Of a stretch of 48,108 nucleotides of DNA, positions 33,840-42,849 are shown one piece after another (the first letter of the stretch is position 1; each line of letters starts with the position of its first letter). Origin of the DNA: Shimia sagamensis (GTDB lineage Bacteria; Pseudomonadota; Alphaproteobacteria; Rhodobacterales; Rhodobacteraceae); the NCBI RefSeq assembly GCF_900182745.1, contig NZ_FXTY01000013.1:1-48108 (forward strand), in the 5' to 3' direction. The notes under the pieces are model-generated. The model worked only from the letters and a program-made list of their open reading frames with translations, was not told where the DNA came from and did not search any database. Position numbers and translations under genes: made by a program.

Positions 33840-35165
33840 TCAAACGTTGATACTGGATGGCAGCGGCGGCTGAGCCGGCGGGGTAGTTGCCGCGTTAACG
33901 CGCAACAACTCTTCCACGTAGTTGCGGAAGTTTTCCAAAGTCATATCGCTTGGAGCCACGCCAAAGAAATAGCCCACACTCACAGCCGCGCCGCTCCAGA
34001 ACAACGGGCTGCCAATCGTTTTGCCAAAAGACTTCGCGGCCTCTTGGGAAATGACCCCTTTCAATTCCTTGCTTTTGGCAACGGCCAATTCCTTTTCCAA
34101 CGCGGCCACACGTGCATGCAGCTTGGAAATCTCATCGGTGAGTTGGTTTTCCTTCTGGTTTTTGCTGGTTCGGCTTCCGATCACACGCGCAATAGCTTTG
34201 AAGTGCTGCGGCAACGCTTCAAGGTGTTTCAAATCCTCCGGCAGGCAATTCGCGGGAGCCCCCCTTAAGTAATCTGAAATCGTCCGCTCAATCGTTTCAG
34301 CACTATTGAGGGCGGTAGCCTCCGAGAGCACCGGATTTTTTAGAAGGTGCTCAACGTGCTTTCTCAAGACGTTCTCTTCTAGTGGGGCTGGGCCAGCGAG
34401 TTCCTGTTCGATCTCTCGAATGGCTCGCGCCACTGCTTCCGGGCCTTCCTTCCAGAACTTATCGTCAATCAGTACCGCTTGCAATTGCAGGTCCCAATCC
34501 ATGGGGGTGCCCTCAAACATGCTGCGGTACCACTTCTCCCAAAACACCCAAACCCCTTGTGGATCGTCCCTCGTCTGAAAACGTTCCCAGCCTGCCAAAA
34601 GAGCGGACTCCGGTGTGTGATCCAGCCAAAGTGGTGCGCTAAAAGTCTCAAACAATTCACCTGCCCGGAGGGTCTCGCCATCGGAGAGGGCTGCGGAGAA
34701 GGACCGATCGGAGACTGACCGAGTAGAGATGGCGGCGGAGCAGGCGGCGTGGGCGGCGGTAGTATTGGCAGTGTCGGACCGAATGGAAACCGCGGCGGAG
34801 CGGGCCGAGTGGGCGGCGGAGTTGCAGGCTGAGGCGGTGGCTTTCGAAAGGGCGGAGTGGGAGTTGGCGAAGGAAGCGGAGTGGGAGGCTGAGAGTGCCG
34901 CCACTCTTACATTGTTCACATTTACGGGTGAGCAAGTGCTTGTTACCCCAGATGTGAGAGTCGCACGTAGGCAAGCCAAAAGGAACTGGCCCCCGGCTTT
35001 ACCCCTGAAGGTTTGATCCACAAGCGCCATCGCCGCCGGCAAAGACCGTAACGCTGAACGCGCAGCAAAGGCTTGGCTCACTCGCAAATCCTGAGTCTTC
35101 AGCCACTCTTCAAGCTCCCCAAAACTCTCAATCTTCACCTCATCAACCACCCAAAAACCCCGCAT
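33840..35165 (-). CDS. Hypothetical protein with Ser/Ala-rich repeat region, coiled coil and C-terminal hydrophobic segment
   Basis: A 441-residue protein that I do not recognise. The N-terminus ([20 protein letters not shown]) is followed by [15 protein letters not shown] and then, at residues 75-160, a low-complexity stretch with repeated SA(A/S) units ([19 protein letters not shown]). Next comes a globular part with [20 protein letters not shown]. Near residue 370 a coiled coil ([20 protein letters not shown]) precedes a short hydrophobic segment, [18 protein letters not shown]. Related Rhodobacteraceae proteins with Ala/Ser repeats are known to me only as hypothetical. The frame is open upstream into lepA but that part would be antisense to lepA, so ATG 35165 is chosen; it has no clear ribosome binding site. 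Confidence 0.72.
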   Translation of the reverse strand: MRGFWVVDEVKIESFGELEEWLKTQDLRVSQAFAARSALRSLPAAMALVDQTFRGKAGGQFLLACLRATLTSGVTSTCSPVNVNNVRVAALSASHSASFANSHSALSKATASACNSAAHSARSAAVSIRSDTANTTAAHAACSAAISTRSVSDRSFSAALSDGETLRAGELFETFSAPLWLDHTPESALLAGWERFQTRDDPQGVWVFWEKWYRSMFEGTPMDWDLQLQAVLIDDKFWKEGPEAVARAIREIEQELAGPAPLEENVLRKHVEHLLKNPVLSEATALNSAETIERTISDYLRGAPANCLPEDLKHLEALPQHFKAIARVIGSRTSKNQKENQLTDEISKLHARVAALEKELAVAKSKELKGVISQEAAKSFGKTIGSPLFWSGAAVSVGYFFGVAPSDMTLENFRNYVEELLRVNAATTPPAQPPLPSSINV

Positions 35166-35238
35166 TAACCCAAATAACCCGCCCCGCACCCTACAGCGCT
35201 GCTTGACCAATACAAGATTCCCCCTCATATCCCGCATC

Positions 35239-37056
<1,818 letters not shown>

Positions 37057-37152
37057 TCCATTGTCGAGCGCGAGTGCGCGGAAGCGAACGGCGAAGCCTT
37101 CGCGGGCGCACCCCGTTCTTTACGGCGCGAAACGCCGGTCCCAATTCCCCAA

Positions 37153-37172
37153 GGCCGCTCAATCAAGCGGCC
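37153..37172 (+). terminator. Probable terminator of lepA
   Basis: GGCCGCT (37153-37159), loop CAATCA, AGCGGCC (37166-37172): a perfect 7-bp stem followed by ATTACTTTG. The T run is interrupted, so strength is uncertain. It lies 97 bp after the lepA stop. Confidence 0.6.
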
Positions 37173-37203
37173 ATTACTTTGTATTTATCCCGAAAATCTG
37201 AAT

Positions 37204-37308
37204 CACCAAGATTTGACCCGTACTTAGGTCGGCAAGACCGACCTGCCCCCGACCCACCCCACGGGAGTGGGCTTCACCCCCACCCAGGGTCGTGGGCTGA
37301 TCTTGGTG
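37204..37308 (+). repeat. Structured intergenic repeat, copy 4
   Basis: The whole unit closes with a perfect 9-bp outer stem, CACCAAGAT (37204-37212) with ATCTTGGTG (37300-37308). Arm 1 is AGGTCGG, CAAGA, CCGACCT (37226-37244). The second stem GCCCCCGACCC (37245-37255) pairs with GGGTCGTGGGC (37287-37297) with one C-T mismatch at the position where copies 3 and 5 have C-A. Overall shape is a cloverleaf-like three-way structure. Confidence 0.9.
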
Positions 37309-37373
37309 CTGAGTGATGTGCGTTTCAAGTATGGCTGAAATCTTTCTGGAAACAACGTTTGCCGCCACCCCAA

Positions 37374-37516
37374 GGATCGCGCCCGACCCCGAGGGCGGCT
37401 GTCCACTTGGCACATCCCTGTCCACACATCCCCCCACGTCCCGTTTGGTGCAGGCGTTGCAAAATCGCACCCGCCCTGTGGGGCGGGGTCGGGCGCGATC
37501 CGGATCAGAGATCCGG
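37374..37516 (-). repeat. Structured intergenic repeat, copy 6 (inverted, enlarged)
   Basis: Read on the minus strand: arm 1 CCGGATC, TCT, GATCCGG (37516-37500), then a perfect 17-bp stem between GGATCGCGCCCGACCCC and GGGGTCGGGCGCGATCC (plus positions 37374-37390 and 37485-37501). The position that is a mismatch in other copies is C-G here. The internal loop is about 94 bases instead of about 30, so this copy carries an insertion. A further 6-bp stem pairs 37393-37398 with 37471-37476. Confidence 0.85.
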
Positions 37517-37602
37517 GGAGGTTATTACTTGCCCTCAGAAAGATGCTCGGGTTGACTGAGGGAAATGCCTTTGCAATCTTCGCGGTATTCGTGGAGAAGA
37601 TT

Positions 37603-38457
37603 ATGAAAAAAGAACACCGATTTGATTTGTTTCGTTTGAGTCTGCGGCAACGCAAACAGATCGACATTTTGGACGCACTCGAACCGAAGTCACGAGAAGA
37701 GTGGATTCTGGCCCTCTTCTCACGAGAAACACGGTTTAGGCACCATGGCACCGATTTTGTTTACGTCGCGCTCGACCCAAAAGGCACATATCCCTACATT
37801 GTTGGCAAAATCGGGAGAGAGGTTTCTGAAATTGAAAACACGCCTCCTGAGGATGGATATCGGGAAGTAATCCACGATGCGTGGAAGGCTGCTGTTGTAG
37901 TGGTTGATCCTAGAGAGCATGGTGATGGTCAAAAACTGGCAATCCAATACCATCAAGATGTAGGAACCCCATCTACGCTGGCTCCAAGGCTACTTCAGGC
38001 CATGGAAGAGCAACAGGATTGGCGGCCATATTTGAGCAGCGTTCATCCGATCACAAATACTGAGGCCTTCTGGGACTTTGTCAGGCGAAATAAGGGCAAA
38101 GTTACTTACATCCGCTTTGAACTGGAAGTCCCTAACATGTTTGGAGGGGATGACGAGTATGACAAGGAGATGCAGGCCTATCGAGACGAGGAAAACGCTC
38201 AGAAAATTGCCATTGAAGTAAAGAACCCAGACGGGGTTGATGCGGAAACAGAACGAGTGCGTTTCACTGCAGAAAAAGCAATGGGTCAGGGCACTGGCAA
38301 CGTAAAAGCGCGAGCCGTAGGTAAGAGAAATAACTTTTCCTCGCAAAATCAGCAGGAAAGCGCTAGAATTCCGGTAGAAACAAATCGAAGCCAGCGACCG
38401 TTGATTGAACGGGCTGCGGAAATCGCCGATAGGATTCTTGGGCGTGACAAAGATTGA
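37603..38457 (+). CDS. Hypothetical soluble protein of a low-GC two-gene module
   Basis: A 284-residue protein that I cannot assign. It starts MKKEHRFDLFRLSLRQRKQI at ATG 37603, with GGAG seven bases upstream. Segments of note are FVYVALDPKGTYPYIVGKIG, the helical WRPYLSSVHPITNTEAFWDF and a beta segment KVTYIRFELEVPNMFGG; the last 60 residues are polar and probably disordered (VGKRNNFSSQNQQESARIPV). No membrane segment, no known catalytic motif. The arrangement of segments vaguely recalls the uncharacterised DUF4747 family, but this is from memory and weak. Base composition is clearly lower in GC than lepA, which suggests transfer. Its end overlaps the next gene by 14 bases. Confidence 0.8.
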   Translation: MKKEHRFDLFRLSLRQRKQIDILDALEPKSREEWILALFSRETRFRHHGTDFVYVALDPKGTYPYIVGKIGREVSEIENTPPEDGYREVIHDAWKAAVVVVDPREHGDGQKLAIQYHQDVGTPSTLAPRLLQAMEEQQDWRPYLSSVHPITNTEAFWDFVRRNKGKVTYIRFELEVPNMFGGDDEYDKEMQAYRDEENAQKIAIEVKNPDGVDAETERVRFTAEKAMGQGTGNVKARAVGKRNNFSSQNQQESARIPVETNRSQRPLIERAAEIADRILGRDKD

Positions 38458-38875
38458 CTCAAGAATGGTGTTCTTTCTTTCCTGCTGCTTTTTAGTGGCA
38501 GGATCAGTTTATGAACCTAGAATTCTCGGTGATGAGAACTCCTTTTTGGAACAATTCGTGAACCATGAGTTTTTGAACTTCATGGGAGTCATTGTCACAA
38601 TCACTCTTGCGTCTACGGCAAATATTCACATGGAGCTTCGTCGGAAAGAGGCCAAGGCGAAAAAAGACTTCTTATCTGGCACTAGAAACGCAGTAAAAAA
38701 GTCGGCATATTCTCTGGTCTGGGCATTATTTTTGTCACTTATTCTAGTTGTAGGCAAACCTTTGCTCCCAGATACGCACACATGGATGGCAATCGCGAAC
38801 AGTATTGCGTTGAGCATTATCCTGTGGGGGATATTGGTTATCTGGGACATCACCAAACTGTCATTTAAGCTCTAG
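38444..38875 (+). CDS. Hypothetical four-helix membrane protein of the low-GC module
   Basis: A 143-residue membrane protein. Four hydrophobic segments are visible: MVFFLSCCFLVAGSVY, FMGVIVTITLASTANI, SLVWALFLSLILVVG and IANSIALSIILWGILVIW; a charged loop RRKEAKAKKDFLSG separates the second and third. The start is taken as GTG 38444, since AGGA at 38431-38434 is nine bases upstream and a 14-base overlap with the preceding gene fits coupling. The same low GC as its partner. Not recognised; pairs of a cytosolic protein with a small multi-helix membrane protein are frequent in phage-defence modules, but nothing here proves that. Confidence 0.78.
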   Translation: MTKIDSRMVFFLSCCFLVAGSVYEPRILGDENSFLEQFVNHEFLNFMGVIVTITLASTANIHMELRRKEAKAKKDFLSGTRNAVKKSAYSLVWALFLSLILVVGKPLLPDTHTWMAIANSIALSIILWGILVIWDITKLSFKL

Positions 38876-38925
38876 GCTTTTCGCGGGCAGTATATGTTTC
38901 ACTTAGCGCCCCCCCCCAAGCCTGA

Positions 38926-39010
38926 ATTGATCCACCGGATCAATCTGGGCAGCGCCCGACCCTCTCCACGGGAGGGCGCTTTCAGCCCCCACCCAGGGTC
39001 AGGCGCTCCC
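38926..39010 (+). repeat. Structured intergenic repeat, copy 5
   Basis: Arm 1 is a perfect 8-bp hairpin, ATTGATCC, ACC, GGATCAAT (38926-38944). GGG (38947-38949) and GCGCCCGACCCT (38952-38963) pair with AGGGTCAGGCGC (38995-39006) and CCC (39008-39010), again with a single C-A mismatch. Sequence between the stems is nearly that of copy 3 (GGGAGGGCGCTTTCAG and CCCACCC). Confidence 0.9.
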
Positions 39011-39180
39011 CTCTGTTGCGAGCTGCAACCTCCGCAGATAAGTGCGTGTTTCCGCTGGGCTCCGCCCGTTCGCGGCTGAAACGGTCCACTGGACCGTTTC
39101 CAAGACGCCGCTCACCGCCACAAAATTCCATCCTTCCACAAATCAGCCAAAACCTTCATCTTTCCCAACCCATCCCCAGC

Positions 39181-39189
39181 TTATCCACA
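39181..39189 (+). other. DnaA-box match in a C-rich tract
   Basis: TTATCCACA matches the strict DnaA consensus. It stands alone in a pyrimidine-rich stretch (about 39130-39235) that is followed by the AT-rich AAAATCATCACTTTTTT. One box is not enough to call an origin. Confidence 0.4.
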
Positions 39190-39297
39190 GGAAATCCCCA
39201 AGCTTCCCCAAAGCCTTACCCCCAGCACCTTTCATAAAATCATCACTTTTTTCTTGCCCGACTCGATCCGTTTGACCCACCATTAACCCAACGCAAG

Positions 39298-39781
39298 GGA
39301 TCGCAAGATCCGGCGCGGGACGCTGAGGTCTTCCGGAGTTGGGCATATGCCCGCCAGTGGCCGGAGCGGGGAAGGGCCGGCCTGCCGGAACAGACCTCGC
39401 AAGGCGCGTTTGATGCCTCTATTGAGGCCCACCACAACGCGTCGTCCACGCTGGAACTATCAACGGATCGCTGGCCGAAATGCCTGTGAGATCAGGCCGC
39501 CCTCATCCTACGGCGGCGGGTTTGACTGGGCAGGAAGGCGGCACACGCCTGAGCGGTGGCCGATGGGAAGAAGGGACAACACCACGCGGACGGATCGCAC
39601 ACCCAGTGCGCCTCACCTGCAGGGTGCTTTGAACATCGGTTTGGGGGGAGGTGATTGTCCTCTTGCCTTAAGCGGGCTCCTTATGGGCCGCGTTTGTGGG
39701 GGCAGGGCAAGCAGATCCCGCTGCACTGGCCCGGATGGGATGGGCCCCGTTTGGGGCACATCTAGGCCTCAAAAAGAGGCC
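39298..39781 (+). ncRNA. Candidate structured RNA of unknown class
   Basis: The block holds many local stems: GGATC, GCAA, GATCC (39298-39311, a GNRA tetraloop); GAGGTCT with AGACCTC (39325-39331 and 39392-39398), enclosing TCCGG with CCGGA, GGGCATATGCCC and GGCCGG with CCGGCC; CGCGTT with AACGCG (39405-39410 and 39436-39441), enclosing GCCTC, TATT, GAGGC; GCCTG with CAGGC (39482-39497); GCCGCC with GGCGGC (39496-39517); AGGCG with CGCCT (39536-39550); CGCAC with GTGCG (39596-39610); GCCCC, GTTT, GGGGC (39744-39757); and GGCCTC, AAAAA, GAGGCC (39765-39781). Conserved blocks of RNase P RNA, tmRNA, SRP RNA and 6S RNA are not seen. Strand is assumed from the GNRA loop. Confidence 0.35.
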
Positions 39782-40015
39782 GCGCAAAAGGGACAGCGCG
39801 AAACGAATGCGCAGGAGGGGCAGGGCAACTTGTCTTGAAAGCACATTCAAAACGAAGGCGTCAGGTCGTGGGCATGGGTCGTGTTTTGACCCGCTGCCGT
39901 CCATCACCTGGCGCCTTCTTTCTTTTCCGGTTTCTTTTCACGGATGCGCGATGCCCCCTTAACAGGTGCCCCCGCTATGCCTACCCTCTGTGGAAACACA
40001 CCAGAGGAGTGCCCC

Positions 40016-40408
40016 ATGTCCATTACCGCCGCTGATCTTGTGCAAGCTGCACACGCCGTTGTTCCCAAAATCTCCACGGCTGACGCGCAGGCCAAAGTGG
40101 CCGCCGGTGCGTTGCTGTTGGATGTGCGCGACGCGCCGGAGTTGGCCGCCAATGGTCGCGCGGAGGGCAGCCACCATATCCCGCGTGGCATGTTGGAGTT
40201 CCGCGCTGATCCCGCCACGCCGTTCCATGACCCGGAGCTGCAATTTGACCGGCCGGTGATCCTGCACTGTGCCTCCGGTGGCCGGGCGGCGTTGGCGGGC
40301 AAGCTGCTCAAGGATATGGGCTATGCCGAGGTCCATAATCTCGGTGGTTTCAAAGACTGGGTAGAGGGCGGCGGCGCGGTGATTGAGCCGGTGGACCCCG
40401 GCATGTAG
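40016..40408 (+). CDS. Rhodanese-like domain protein
   Basis: A 130-residue single-domain sulfurtransferase. The rhodanese signature is LLLDVRDAPELAANGRAEGS followed by HHIPRGMLEF, and the active-site loop is ILHCASGGRAALAGKLL with the catalytic Cys. The C-terminus has GYAEVHNLGGFKDWVEGGG, the standard end of the fold. The loop C-A-S-G-G-R fits the sulfur-transfer type. Start ATG 40016 has AGAGGAG upstream. It stands alone and is probably ended by the hairpin just after its stop. Confidence 0.92.
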   Translation: MSITAADLVQAAHAVVPKISTADAQAKVAAGALLLDVRDAPELAANGRAEGSHHIPRGMLEFRADPATPFHDPELQFDRPVILHCASGGRAALAGKLLKDMGYAEVHNLGGFKDWVEGGGAVIEPVDPGM

Positions 40409-40409
40409 G

Positions 40410-40430
40410 TTGACGTAAACGTCAATTTTT
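40410..40430 (+). promoter_or_regulatory. Inverted repeat after the rhodanese gene: operator or short terminator
   Basis: TTGACGT (40410-40416), AA, ACGTCAA (40419-40425) is a perfect 7-bp inverted repeat followed by TTTTT. As RNA, a 6-bp stem with a TAAA loop and a U run would work as a short terminator for the rhodanese gene. As DNA, it looks like sites used by MerR-family regulators of acyl-CoA metabolism (for example LiuR), which would suit the ACP cluster downstream. Sequence alone cannot decide. Confidence 0.5.
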
Positions 40431-40438
40431 GCACCTCC

Positions 40439-40471
40439 GCGATACAGTCGCAATACAGACGCGATACCGAC
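40439..40471. repeat. Triple 11-bp direct repeat upstream of the ACP operon
   Basis: Three units in phase, GCGATACAGTC, GCAATACAGAC and GCGATACCGAC, followed by GTG. The 11-bp period equals one helical turn, as for sites of tandem-binding response regulators. A closely matching triple lies at 47772-47804. It is about 120 bp before the ACP start codon. Confidence 0.65.
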
Positions 40472-40590
40472 GTGCCATTTGGCGCCGAAGTTCCGTCTGG
40501 AAACTTTTGTATTTGCCACTTACACTTACCACACCTGCCGTATTTTGGCGGGTGTATTGGATAAAGACTTTGACGACTGGAAGGACGCCG

Positions 40591-40860
40591 ATGAGCACCG
40601 ATCGCGACACGCTGACCCGAGAATTGATGGAGATGGTTGCGCAGGAAGGCATGGTTGAACCCTCTGAAATCACACCACAAAAGAAGCTTGAGGAGCTGGA
40701 CATCCAGTCGGCGGACTTTGTGATGATCCTGATGGCGATTGAGGAAAAATACGGCGCGTATGTCTCGGTGGACAATGAGCTGACCGACGTGGTGACCGTG
40801 CAAGACCTGCTGGATCTCGCCATCTCCAAAATCGAAGAACACCAGGCCGCCGAGGCGTGA
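40591..40860 (+). CDS. Acyl carrier protein (specialised)
   Basis: An 89-residue acidic carrier protein. The phosphopantetheine Ser is expected in LEELDIQSADFVMILMAIEE, where the usual DSL is replaced by QSA; the surrounding helix II is otherwise well kept. The C-terminal half VTVQDLLDLAISKIEEH is typical. GGAAGGA precedes the ATG. It is the first gene of a three-gene cluster with a ketosynthase and a MaoC-type dehydratase, so it probably carries a special fatty acyl or polyketide chain rather than serving general fatty-acid synthesis. Confidence 0.88.
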   Translation: MSTDRDTLTRELMEMVAQEGMVEPSEITPQKKLEELDIQSADFVMILMAIEEKYGAYVSVDNELTDVVTVQDLLDLAISKIEEHQAAEA

Positions 40861-42071
40861 GCCGCGTTGTTGTCACCGGCCAAGGCGCCGTCTCCGCCTG
40901 CGGGATTGGGGCCGACGTACTTACCGACGCAACACAGACTGGCGTATCCGGTGTTAAACCTATCCACTTTGCCGATTTAGATGCGCAACGTGTGAAAACC
41001 GCTGCACGCCTGTCAGAGGCAGATTTGGCACAAGTTTTGGGGGAGAAACCCCACCGCATGCGCGAACCTGTGGCCGAATACGCGCTCACCGCGGCGCGGG
41101 AAGCTGTGGCGCAGGCCGGCCTCACAGAAGCGCATTTTGGCGACGCCTGTGGGGTCTCAATTGGGTCGGGGTTTGGCGGGGGGCAGACGCTCAACATCAA
41201 TTACCTGAAACTGGGCCGCGAAGGGTCCATGCGGCTTGATCCGATGGCGGTGCCCAAAATCATGAACAACGCGGCCGCCAGCTGGGTCTCCATGGAATTT
41301 GGCGCCACCGGACCCGCGCTTTGTTTGGCCACCGCCTGCTCTTCGGGCAGTCAGTCAATTGGCATGGGCTATCAAATGATTGCTTCTGGTCAGGTTGACC
41401 GCTGCCTCGCGGGCGGTTCGGAGGCTTGTTTGGAAAGCGGCGTTTTCCGGGTCTGGGAGCTTTTGCGGGTGATGACGGCGGATGTGAACCGCCCGTTTAG
41501 CAAAAACCGCAACGGTATGACCCTTGGTGAAGGCGCTGGCATTCTTGTGCTCGAAAGCCTGGAAAGCGCGCAGGAGCGCGGCGCCAACATCCTCTGCGAG
41601 CTTGTCGGCTTTGGCACCAACTCGGATGCGGGCGACCTGCTGCGCCCCAATCCAGCCCGTGCCGCCGCCTGTATGCGCATGGCGCTCAAATCCGCGACCC
41701 TGTCGCCGGATGACATTGGCTATGTGAATGCCCACGGCACCGGCACCGTGGCAAATGACGTGAACGAGGTGGCTGCCCTACGTGAGGTGTTTGGCGACGA
41801 TTTGGCTGGCGTGGACATTTCTTCCACCAAGCCAGTGCACGGCCATGCATTGGGCGCTGCGGGTGCGTTGGAAATGATTGTGGCGATCGGCGCGTTGCGG
41901 CGACAGTCAGTGCCGCCGACAATCAACTTCACAGAAATGGACCCAAAGATTGGTATTGATCCTGTGGCTAATGTGGCCAAAGCCAAACCGTTGAAAGCGG
42001 TGATGTCCAACTCGCTGGCCTTTGGCGGTATCAATGCCACCTTGATTGCCAAAGCCTATGACCAAGGCTGA
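40857..42071 (+). CDS. Beta-ketoacyl-ACP synthase, FabF-like
   Basis: A 404-residue condensing enzyme. The catalytic Cys is in LATACSSGSQSIGMGYQM, the first His in YVNAHGTGTVANDVNE and the second in SSTKPVHGHALGAAGALE. In FabF the second His motif is usually K-S-x-T-G-H; the PVHGH form is seen in NodE-like and polyketide-type synthases. The GTG start overlaps the stop of the ACP gene (GTGA), so both are coupled. It should extend the acyl chain held by the upstream ACP. Confidence 0.93.
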   Translation: MSRVVVTGQGAVSACGIGADVLTDATQTGVSGVKPIHFADLDAQRVKTAARLSEADLAQVLGEKPHRMREPVAEYALTAAREAVAQAGLTEAHFGDACGVSIGSGFGGGQTLNINYLKLGREGSMRLDPMAVPKIMNNAAASWVSMEFGATGPALCLATACSSGSQSIGMGYQMIASGQVDRCLAGGSEACLESGVFRVWELLRVMTADVNRPFSKNRNGMTLGEGAGILVLESLESAQERGANILCELVGFGTNSDAGDLLRPNPARAAACMRMALKSATLSPDDIGYVNAHGTGTVANDVNEVAALREVFGDDLAGVDISSTKPVHGHALGAAGALEMIVAIGALRRQSVPPTINFTEMDPKIGIDPVANVAKAKPLKAVMSNSLAFGGINATLIAKAYDQG

Positions 42072-42837
42072 CACAACTCGGGCCAAAACCACCTTGCAGG
42101 CCGGTGTTTCAAAAGCGGACGTAGACGCTTTGCAAGTCTTGCTCTCCGAACTTTTGAACCATCCGGCTTCAACCTCCCTGCTGATTGTGCGTGCGGCCTT
42201 CCTTTTGGGTGACCCTGCGTTGATGGATCTGCGGCACCGTTTTATCGCGCCAAACGGCACATATGCCGTTCAAGAAACCCAACGGTTCACGGCGCTTGCG
42301 GATCATGCTCTGACGACCGGCACGCAAGTTGGCCTATCCAGTGAAAGTGACGGGCCCGTTGCGCGCCACACGTGTCAACTGCTGGGCACTGACGCCACTA
42401 TGGAAACCCGCGTGCGTTTTCTTATGCCAGACACAATCCGTGCTTTGGCGGCACCGAAACTGCATCCACGCATGGTGGGCGAGGGGGCGCAAACGCTGCT
42501 CTCTGCAAGCCTCACGGCCACGGTAATCGCGCGCTACACCGCTCTGGCCCACGATCCCAACCCTTTGCACAGCAACCCAGAGGTTGCGCAGGCAGCGGGG
42601 TTTGGTGATGTGATTGCCCCAGGCATGTTGCTTTGCGCTTTGGCGGAGGCTGGCTTTCGTCACATATCTCCGGGCCCGAAAATCCAAGACCTGCGCGCAC
42701 GGTTCCTCTCTCCAGCTTTGGTGAATGCACCGGTTCAGGTGGTCGTGACGGCGCAAGCAGGCGCAAAATCGCGGGTGTTTGTGGTAAGTGACGCGCAAGA
42801 CATCCACGCCATCGTGGATGTTTTTGTAGGTGGCTAA
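42058..42837 (+). CDS. MaoC-type hotdog dehydratase with N-terminal extension
   Basis: A 259-residue protein. The C-terminal half has the hydratase-2 motif YTALAHDPNPLHSNPEVAQA and then GFGDVIAPGMLLCALAEAGF, as in MaoC/R-specific hydratases that interconvert 3-hydroxyacyl and enoyl thioesters. The N-terminal half (ALQVLLSELLNHPASTSLLI) may be a second, degenerate hotdog domain. The ATG lies 14 bases inside the ketosynthase gene. A reductase is not in the cluster, so the pathway must use one from elsewhere. Confidence 0.82.
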   Translation: MTKADTTRAKTTLQAGVSKADVDALQVLLSELLNHPASTSLLIVRAAFLLGDPALMDLRHRFIAPNGTYAVQETQRFTALADHALTTGTQVGLSSESDGPVARHTCQLLGTDATMETRVRFLMPDTIRALAAPKLHPRMVGEGAQTLLSASLTATVIARYTALAHDPNPLHSNPEVAQAAGFGDVIAPGMLLCALAEAGFRHISPGPKIQDLRARFLSPALVNAPVQVVVTAQAGAKSRVFVVSDAQDIHAIVDVFVGG

Positions 42838-42849
42838 GTACTGGGTGGT

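Larger units (their letters stand above)
37057..37602. other. Intergenic region with two structured repeats between lepA and the low-GC module
   Basis: About 545 bp with no credible protein gene. It holds the lepA terminator (37153-37172), repeat copy 4 (37204-37308) and the inverted, enlarged copy 6 (37374-37516). The final 90 bp shift to lower GC and contain the promoter region of the next gene. Confidence 0.7.
38876..40015. other. 1.1-kb region without a convincing protein gene
   Basis: Contains repeat copy 5 (38926-39010), a C-rich tract with a DnaA-box match (39181-39189) and a hairpin-dense block (39298-39781). Open frames here, such as the 163-codon one on the plus strand from 39347, are Arg-rich, have no ribosome binding site and look non-coding. 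The last 100 bp before 40016 are T-rich and contain the rhodanese promoter region. Confidence 0.65.

Noticed and set aside
33438..34268. 276-codon plus-strand open frame after the cyclase
   Set aside because: It runs through the structured repeat copy 3 and antisense to the hypothetical protein, with no start signal.
39130..39260. Replication origin around the DnaA box at 39181
   Set aside because: Only one strict box is present and no dnaA, parAB or hemE-type genes flank it.
39298..39781. RNase P RNA, tmRNA, SRP RNA or 6S RNA
   Set aside because: The universal RNase P block GAGGAAAGTCC and its partner ACAGAA are absent, there is no tmRNA tag or tRNA-like end, and no SRP GGAAGCAGCC-like loop.
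39347..39838. 163-codon open frame on the plus strand
   Set aside because: Very rich in Arg, Gly and Pro, no ribosome binding site, no recognisable fold; the many hairpins suggest RNA or non-coding DNA instead.
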